DNA of 47,504 nucleotides from Sulfuricurvum sp. (GTDB lineage Bacteria; Campylobacterota; Campylobacteria; Campylobacterales; Sulfurimonadaceae): NCBI GenBank assembly GCA_024762585.1, contig JANTHE010000002.1, positions 1 to 47,504 of the forward strand, read 5' to 3'. Shown piece by piece: positions 42,527 to 47,504 of this stretch (position 1 is its first letter; each line of letters starts with the position of its first letter). The notes under the pieces were generated by a model. It saw only the letters and a program-made list of their open reading frames with translations, ran no database searches and was not told where the DNA came from. The position numbers and the translations under genes were made by a program.

Positions 42527-42612
42527 AGCCTGTTCAAACTTTTTCCCGTTTAAAGGAAGATTAAAAAAACAAATGCAACACTAACGGGATTTCTATCACT
42601 GAGGAGTACATG

Positions 42613-45006
42613 ATGAATCGAAAACTTCGTGGCGTTTCTGTTGTTGCAACAGCGGCGCTCACCTTGGCAGTAATGTCAAGCAGCGCTTCGGCTTCTGTCA
42701 AAGAGTATGACAAGAATCCGCCGTTCAGCATGACCCTTCTGAAGCCGACTGAAATGGATGTCGGCGGCAAGAAGGTGAAAGCCTACAACCCCAAAAACGA
42801 ATACAACGCATTTGTTAACTATGAACTCGGAATGCACTGTGTCGGCTTTGAAATGAGCTACTGCTGTGTCATTCCGCCTTACAATTCCATTCAGTCGCAG
42901 GCGGTCAAATCCGGTCAAAACGGCGACTTGCCGAAACTGCTGACCCCTGAAGACAAAGTCAAGCTTTACTACTACACGAAAGACAATTCGTACAGTGAAG
43001 GCAACAAGATGAAGTACTGGTCGGTCGCCAAGGACGTCGATGGTAACGGCCGTATGGACGATCCGGGCGACAACGTTGCCAACTACGTCTGGAAACACCT
43101 ATTCATCTATAAAGATCTCGAAGGCACGATTCCCGCGGGTGCCACGGAAAAAGACCGTCTGCATGTCGGTAAAGATATCAAAGTTCCTATCGATTCCGGT
43201 CCGACCGGCAAACACATCGCCGGCGGCTATCTTGAGTATTCCGGAAAAGACGGCAGTAATGTCGTCTTTACCAATACCCTGGTTCCCGCCGTGCAGAACA
43301 TTCCGCTGGTCCTGACGGCATCTCACCTTTGGGACGCACTGGGTCTGCCGCTGACGGCATTCAACGACTCTACCCGCAAAGGAACGATCCGTTCGGTTAC
43401 AGAGAAAGATTTCCAGCCCTTCCAAAGATCAACAGTACAGGTGCATGATCAAAACGGTCGTCCGGTCATCAACGAAGATGGCCAGATTGTAGAGTACTTC
43501 GGTACGAACCCGGTCGATATTCCCAACTGTTACGCCTGTCACTCCCGCCAGGGTAAAGCAGCCCAGATGGCGCGCGATGAAGGTCTGTCGTATTCGGACA
43601 AAGAGTACGCTTACTGGAAAACCTACCCGGATGAAAGCGAATATATGGCTCGCCTCAGTGAAGCTTCCATCAACATTCTTTCGCTGCACGATGCACACCA
43701 CGGCACGACATTTTTAAGCCACTATAACGATAAAGCCTCCTCCAATCGCCTTGGACGTACCGGTGAGATCAACTGTGCCGACTGTCACGGCGATAACGTC
43801 TCCGGTAACCTCCAAGAACCGCGTCCGGGTGCGACAGGATACAAGACCGTCAAGGCAAAACCACTGACCGAAGCGATTCACAGTTTTCACCTTGCGATGG
43901 TCCCGATGCCTGATGCTGCCGGTCGTTCTCAGGCATGTCAAGCCTGTCACCCGACGCACTTCCAGAACCCAAGCATGAATGACGACACCAACCCGTACCG
44001 CGTGGCTGACCGCTACGGCGAAGGCCGCTTCAGCGAAGGCGATGTTCGTACCAGCGGCGGCGGGTGTTATGTACGCCGTGATGCCCACTCCAACCCGGAT
44101 GCCAAACCGCCGTTCTTCCTGAACGAATACGGCAAGTTCCAGCTTAACGAAGTGGCGCACAAAGATGAAGAGGGGGAAAAAGTCTCCAAACTTCGCGGTC
44201 TGTACTGTACGAACTGTCACACCAAAGTTGCGCAGAAGATGCACGCAATGGATGACCTGAAAACTGTTCAGACACTCGAAGGTAAAACCATCCGTAACCA
44301 GTCGCTCAAAGAGATTGTCAAAGCGGTTTCAGGCGGCGATATGAAGAAATTCGTAGCCATTGCCGATCCAAAGACGACGGGTGAAAACGAGGTTCTCAAG
44401 TACTACTCCGAGCACGAATCTGCCGTGCTTGTCAAAAACGTCGGCAAAGACGGCAAACTTGACCTGAAACCATGGAACCACCCTGAGGGCGGCGCGGTAC
44501 CGTACGCGGCGGCTTCGGGCGGTAACGACTGGTGGCTGGCTGCGGCAGAGCCGCACTGTGCTGATTGTCACATGGCGCCGTTTGTCGAAAGTGAAGGCGG
44601 TCAGTACTTCCCGATCGATCAGAACAACAAGCTGTCGCTGTACCGCTACTCCAAAGCGCACGGCGACCTTGCCTGCCAGACATGTCACGAGTCACCGCAC
44701 GGCCTGTATACGACACGTTATGACGGACCGAATCGTACTGTGGACATTACAACGCATGAACAGGCGCTGCAGTACAGCCCGGACGGCGAGTATGCAGGTC
44801 CGGTTACTTGTTCCGCATGTCACACGGTCAATAAAAAAGGTGTTCCTGTCCAGCTTGAGGGTACGGAATACGCAGGCGACTACTGGGCTTCTGTCACCCT
44901 CGCACACTTCATGAGAAGCGGCGATCAGAAACTCTCAGTCAAAGAGCTGGTCGATAAGTATCCGTACGCCAAATCGACTCAGATCGTCAAAGACGGCTGG
45001 AATTAA
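42613..45006 (+). CDS. Exported seven-haem c-type cytochrome with unusual N-terminal domain
   Basis: A protein of about 797 residues with a signal peptide ending near SASA. Numbered from the ATG at 42610, CXXCH haem sites begin at residues 307 (CYACH), 389 (CADCH), 443 (CQACH), 533 (CTNCH), 650 (CADCH), 689 (CQTCH) and 734 (CSACH). Spare histidines (HDAHHGTTFLSHY, HSFHLAM, MHAMDD, HEQALQY) could be axial ligands. The first 300 residues lack haem sites and contain NYELGMHCVGFEMSYCC followed by VIPPYNSIQSQ, a Cys-rich motif I associate with uncharacterised cytochrome-linked proteins. It is probably a periplasmic or surface electron carrier or reductase; the substrate is unknown. GAGGAG at 42601-42606 best fits the ATG at 42613, with 42610 as alternative. 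Confidence 0.85.
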   Translation: MNRKLRGVSVVATAALTLAVMSSSASASVKEYDKNPPFSMTLLKPTEMDVGGKKVKAYNPKNEYNAFVNYELGMHCVGFEMSYCCVIPPYNSIQSQAVKSGQNGDLPKLLTPEDKVKLYYYTKDNSYSEGNKMKYWSVAKDVDGNGRMDDPGDNVANYVWKHLFIYKDLEGTIPAGATEKDRLHVGKDIKVPIDSGPTGKHIAGGYLEYSGKDGSNVVFTNTLVPAVQNIPLVLTASHLWDALGLPLTAFNDSTRKGTIRSVTEKDFQPFQRSTVQVHDQNGRPVINEDGQIVEYFGTNPVDIPNCYACHSRQGKAAQMARDEGLSYSDKEYAYWKTYPDESEYMARLSEASINILSLHDAHHGTTFLSHYNDKASSNRLGRTGEINCADCHGDNVSGNLQEPRPGATGYKTVKAKPLTEAIHSFHLAMVPMPDAAGRSQACQACHPTHFQNPSMNDDTNPYRVADRYGEGRFSEGDVRTSGGGCYVRRDAHSNPDAKPPFFLNEYGKFQLNEVAHKDEEGEKVSKLRGLYCTNCHTKVAQKMHAMDDLKTVQTLEGKTIRNQSLKEIVKAVSGGDMKKFVAIADPKTTGENEVLKYYSEHESAVLVKNVGKDGKLDLKPWNHPEGGAVPYAAASGGNDWWLAAAEPHCADCHMAPFVESEGGQYFPIDQNNKLSLYRYSKAHGDLACQTCHESPHGLYTTRYDGPNRTVDITTHEQALQYSPDGEYAGPVTCSACHTVNKKGVPVQLEGTEYAGDYWASVTLAHFMRSGDQKLSVKELVDKYPYAKSTQIVKDGWN

Positions 45007-45020
45007 TTCCACCGCCTTTC

Positions 45021-45043
45021 GCGCCTCCGGGCGCCTCCCTTTT
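45021..45043 (+). terminator. Candidate terminator after the cytochrome gene
   Basis: GCGCC (45021-45025) pairs with GGCGC (45030-45034) around a TCCG loop, followed by CTCCC and TTTT at 45040-45043. The stem is strong but short, and the T-tract is separated by five bases. Confidence 0.4.
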
Positions 45044-45079
45044 AATCCTTCACTCATCATTATCTAATCTCTCAACCAC

Positions 45080-45085
45080 TACAAT
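45080..45085 (+). promoter_or_regulatory. -10-like hexamer for leaderless flavoprotein transcript
   Basis: TACAAT is followed by six bases and then the ATG at 45092 with no Shine-Dalgarno sequence. This is the same geometry as at 1998 and 8124. Confidence 0.45.
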
Positions 45086-45091
45086 GCATTT

Positions 45092-46324
45092 ATGAAAAAA
45101 ATCGCAATTATTGGCGCAGGTGCCGCAGGGTTGATGGCCGCTATCACCGCTGCAAAAGCTGGAGCGGATGTCACTGTTTTCGAACAAAACAGCGAGGCCG
45201 GGAAAAAGATACTTGCTTCGGGAAACGGCAAGTGCAACATCATAAACCGCACGTCCGATATTCATGATTTCGAGGGTGAAGCTCCTGCATTCGCCATGCA
45301 TGCCCTCGAGCATATGCGCTACAAGAAGTTCGAAAGCTTTTGCAGGGAAATCGGACTGCTGCTCGAAGAAAAAAATGATGGTAAATGTTATCCGCTCAGT
45401 CATGAAGCACGTGCTGTACAGACGGCATTGCAACGCACCGCGTTACGGGATGGGGTGCAGTTTATCCTGAATGCTTTCATATCTAAAATCACGTTTGATA
45501 AGGGTCAATATACCATCAGAACTGCTGCGCAAAAAAATGCATTTGACAGTGTCATTGTCGCAACGGGTTCCCCGGCGGCACCGCAACTCGGGGGCAATGC
45601 AAGCGGAATGGAACTGGCACGCTGTTTCGGGCACAGAGTCATCGACCCTTTTCCATCGCTTGTCGGGCTGCATCTGGACGAACCGGCACTGTCGCAAATG
45701 GCGGGTGTCAAAACGTTTGCCCGCGTCACACTGAGTATCGAGAATGAACCCGTAGCGGATGAAGAGGGGGATATTCTCTTTACCAAGTACGGCATCTCCG
45801 GCTTTGCTATTCTCGACCTCTCCTACCGGGCTTCGTATGCACTGAGTCACTACAGCCGCGTCACACTCTCGCTCGATCTGCTGCCCGCATTGACACGGCA
45901 ATCACTCGCGACTCACATTGAACAGATGGCAAAGAGCATCGCCCAAGAAAGCCTCTACGACCTGATGTGCGGTCTGATTCCGCACAAACTCGTCAAACCG
46001 TTGCTGTTGAGGGCAAACATTCCGATCAATCGATCATGCGGCAATGTGAACGCCAAAATGGCGAAACAGATCGCCTATGCACTCAAACACTGGCGTTTCG
46101 ATGTGACCGATACACACGGCTACAAACATGCGGAAGTGGCGGGAGGTGGTGTGGCGACCGATGAAATCGACGCACAGACGATGGAATCGAAACGCTCTGC
46201 AGGACTCTACTTCGCCGGCGAAGTCATCGATATTACCGGGCATCGGGGCGGGTTCAATTTTCATTTTGCCTGGGCAAGTGGTTTCCTTGCAGGGAAATAC
46301 GCTGCAAACTTTACGATAGAATAA
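45092..46324 (+). CDS. HI0933/BaiN-type FAD-dependent oxidoreductase
   Basis: A 410-residue flavoprotein. The FAD-binding IGAGAAGLMAAITAAKAGADVTVFE, seen at residues 6-30 and described in part, has the GxGxxG at 8-13. GKKILASGNGKCNIINR is the family hallmark that follows, and ATGSPAAPQLGGNASGMELARCFGH and late AGGGVATDEID plus GLYFAGEVIDITGHRGGFNFHFAWASG complete the HI0933-like family (COG2081). The activity is unknown in most species; BaiN in Clostridium acts on bile-acid intermediates, but that role is not implied here. It appears to start as a leaderless message at 45092. Confidence 0.88.
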   Translation: MKKIAIIGAGAAGLMAAITAAKAGADVTVFEQNSEAGKKILASGNGKCNIINRTSDIHDFEGEAPAFAMHALEHMRYKKFESFCREIGLLLEEKNDGKCYPLSHEARAVQTALQRTALRDGVQFILNAFISKITFDKGQYTIRTAAQKNAFDSVIVATGSPAAPQLGGNASGMELARCFGHRVIDPFPSLVGLHLDEPALSQMAGVKTFARVTLSIENEPVADEEGDILFTKYGISGFAILDLSYRASYALSHYSRVTLSLDLLPALTRQSLATHIEQMAKSIAQESLYDLMCGLIPHKLVKPLLLRANIPINRSCGNVNAKMAKQIAYALKHWRFDVTDTHGYKHAEVAGGGVATDEIDAQTMESKRSAGLYFAGEVIDITGHRGGFNFHFAWASGFLAGKYAANFTIE

Positions 46325-46399
46325 AACATAATTACAAAACAGAGGCGACTTGAAATAATAATTAGATATGGTAAATTGAAAAGTAGGAAGGATAGAAAA

Positions 46400-46753
46400 G
46401 TGTCGGAGCATGAAAAAATTGATTATATTGAATTTCCGTCATGTGATTTAATGGCTACAAAGGCATTTTTTAACGAATGTTTCGGATGGAAGTTTAAGGA
46501 TTATGGTCCGGATTACACTGCGTTCTTTGATGCCGGGCTAATGGGAGGTTTTTTTCATTCAGACACGGCTTCGAAAACGCAAAACGGTGCAGCATTGGTA
46601 GTGTTGTACAGTGAAACGCTTGAAGCCACAGAGAAAAAGATCAAAAGGACAGGTGGTGTTGTAACACGGCCGATCTTCTCTTTTCCCGGCGGACGCCGTT
46701 TTCACTTTACCGAACCGGGCGGAAATGAGTTGGCGGTCTGGTCAGAAAAATAG
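46400..46753 (+). CDS. VOC (glyoxalase/bleomycin-resistance fold) family protein
   Basis: A 117-residue protein with the paired beta-alpha-beta-beta-beta VOC fold. Seen are KIDYIEFPSCDLMATKAFFNECFGWKF, described in part, then DYTAFFDAGLMGGFFHSD, LVVLYSETLEATEKKIKRTGG and the terminal GRRFHFTEPGGNELAVWSE. This matches small VOC proteins near COG3324. Metal ligands cannot be assigned firmly; the terminal Glu-containing ELAVW is the usual last ligand position. The GTG at 46400 with GGAAGGA upstream is preferred over a TTG at 46376 whose extension would encode the ribosome site itself. Function is unknown. Confidence 0.8.
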   Translation: MSEHEKIDYIEFPSCDLMATKAFFNECFGWKFKDYGPDYTAFFDAGLMGGFFHSDTASKTQNGAALVVLYSETLEATEKKIKRTGGVVTRPIFSFPGGRRFHFTEPGGNELAVWSEK

Positions 46754-46770
46754 CAGAGTGAATCGTTCCG

Positions 46771-47504
46771 TTACGGTTTGCCGCCCCAGCGGTACTGCCA
46801 GGCGAGGGTATACATGTCGAAATTGCTGCCGGCGCGGGTGATGACGCCGTTGGAGTAGTTAAACTTCAGCGACTGCGTACGGCTAAGAGGCGCCGCAAAG
46901 GTGAGGCCCAGGCGGGAGTTGTCGAAAGCGTCGTCGTTGTGTATGCCGTTGGTCGCGGTTTCACCGCCTTGGTAATAGGTGGCGTCGAACGCACCCCACA
47001 TGCCGGGGCGGATAGTGTAGATGAGATGTGTCTGCATTGAGTAAATAGGGTCCTGCGTTCGGGTGCCGCCGCCGTAAAAGTCATGATTGTCGGTGTAAAA
47101 TTCAGCCTGTGCCGAGAGTTCGGCGATGAAGTCGCCCAGCGCCTTGGAGACTCCGATGCTGGGCTTGAATGCCCAGCGGTTCGCGCTGATATTGACCAGC
47201 TTGGTGCCGTCATACTGCCCGGTCGGCGCGGTCAGCTGAAGACTGATGCCCACGATCGTGTTCTGGCGGTAGGCGGCAAACGCTTTTTTTCCCAGAGCGG
47301 GGGCTCCCAGAATATTCCATGAAATCCGCGCCTTGACATCAGCTGTGCCGGTGGTTTTACGTGTCAACGTTTCGCCTTCGGAAAGGGCGTGCCCGTCAAG
47401 GCTGACGGCGGGAAGAACAAGATCGACTTTCGCACTGCGCCCCAAGAGTTCGAAAAAACGAGCATAGGCCAAAAAAGGCGACTGGATGACGATATGCGGA
47501 TATT
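46771..47504 (-). CDS. Outer-membrane protein of the phenol MetA-degradation family, 5' end outside window
   Basis: The frame is open from the window edge at 47504 down to the stop at 46771, giving about 244 C-terminal residues. The upstream in-frame sequence HIVIQSPFLAYARFFELLGRS continues past the edge, so the TTG at 47472 is not the true start. Strand-rich segments (GISLQLTAPTGQYDGTKLVN, RWAFKPSIGVSKALGDFIAE, LIYTIRPGMWGAFDATYYQGG, DNSRLGLTFAAPLSRTQSLKF, LAWQYRWGGKP) match the transporter-type PF13557 family (Phenol_MetA_deg), outer-membrane barrels of uncertain function. Phenol degradation itself is not implied. It converges on the VOC gene with 17 bases between their stops. Confidence 0.75.
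   Translation of the reverse strand, partial: YPHIVIQSPFLAYARFFELLGRSAKVDLVLPAVSLDGHALSEGETLTRKTTGTADVKARISWNILGAPALGKKAFAAYRQNTIVGISLQLTAPTGQYDGTKLVNISANRWAFKPSIGVSKALGDFIAELSAQAEFYTDNHDFYGGGTRTQDPIYSMQTHLIYTIRPGMWGAFDATYYQGGETATNGIHNDDAFDNSRLGLTFAAPLSRTQSLKFNYSNGVITRAGSNFDMYTLAWQYRWGGKP

Noticed and set aside
1-47504. tRNA, rRNA, CRISPR, insertion sequences, integrases or phage genes
   Set aside because: No tRNA-like cloverleaf, repeat-spacer array, transposase or integrase motif was seen in any intergenic region or reading frame.

Overview
The window is a dense bacterial chromosome segment with 45 protein genes (two cut by the window ends). It has no rRNA, no tRNA, no CRISPR array, no insertion sequence and no gene-free stretch above 300 bases. 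Gene order and protein type suggest a free-living, respiring member of the Campylobacterota (Epsilonproteobacteria). Supporting points are the run pyrD - M16 peptidase - dapA - enoyl reductase/SDR - pgsA - rseP - yggS, the pairs murJ-cysS and ruvA-ddl, a MurF with an N-terminal membrane region, and a multihaem cytochrome. The genus cannot be fixed from this sequence alone; the assignment is inference from remembered gene order.

Layout. 1-1.8 kb: a secreted DsrE-like protein and an OprO/OprP-like porin. 2.0-4.9 kb: an EAL-HDOD signalling protein converging on a Kef-type cation/proton antiporter. 4.95-8.1 kb: a class I cyclic di-GMP (GEMM) riboswitch candidate leading a DUF1800-like lipoprotein and a Tat-exported DUF1501 protein. 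8.1-11.3 kb: a NagZ-amidase fusion coupled to a sodium:solute symporter. 11.4-16.5 kb: a six-helix membrane GGDEF-EAL enzyme, an RpfF-type DSF synthase, AnmK and an AmgK-like sugar kinase in one series. 16.5-20.6 kb (minus): EI24 and YtfJ-like proteins, then a LemA/DUF3137/DUF3137 operon. 20.6-23.9 kb: an OmpA-family protein, an unrecognised exported protein and acylphosphatase. 24.0-26.6 kb (minus): TRAP transporter M and Q subunits and an HDOD protein. 26.6-31.0 kb (minus): ruvA-ddl-hydrolase-murF-thioredoxin. 31.1-42.4 kb (plus): a small outer-membrane barrel, murJ-cysS-mgtE, and a tightly overlapping operon pyrD to yggS. 42.4-47.5 kb: a seven-haem cytochrome with an unusual upstream region, a HI0933/BaiN-type flavoprotein, a VOC protein and a truncated outer-membrane protein.

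How the genes fit together. Three themes recur. (1) Cyclic di-GMP and diffusible-signal control: EAL-HDOD, riboswitch, GGDEF-EAL and RpfF lie within 12 kb. (2) Peptidoglycan recovery: the NagZ-amidase could release anhydroMurNAc, GlcNAc and peptides, the coupled symporter could import a product, AnmK makes MurNAc-6-phosphate, and the AmgK-like kinase could feed the MurU route. Peptidoglycan synthesis (ddl, murF, murJ, dapA) is nearby. (3) Membrane and envelope housekeeping (pgsA, rseP, FabL-like reductase).

The block from about 26.65 kb to 45 kb is visibly GC-richer than most of the first 26.6 kb, except for the 31.1-31.7 kb barrel gene. This matches a split between conserved housekeeping operons and a more variable sensory/envelope region. 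Several start codons sit six bases after a -10-like hexamer with no Shine-Dalgarno sequence, which suggests leaderless transcripts.
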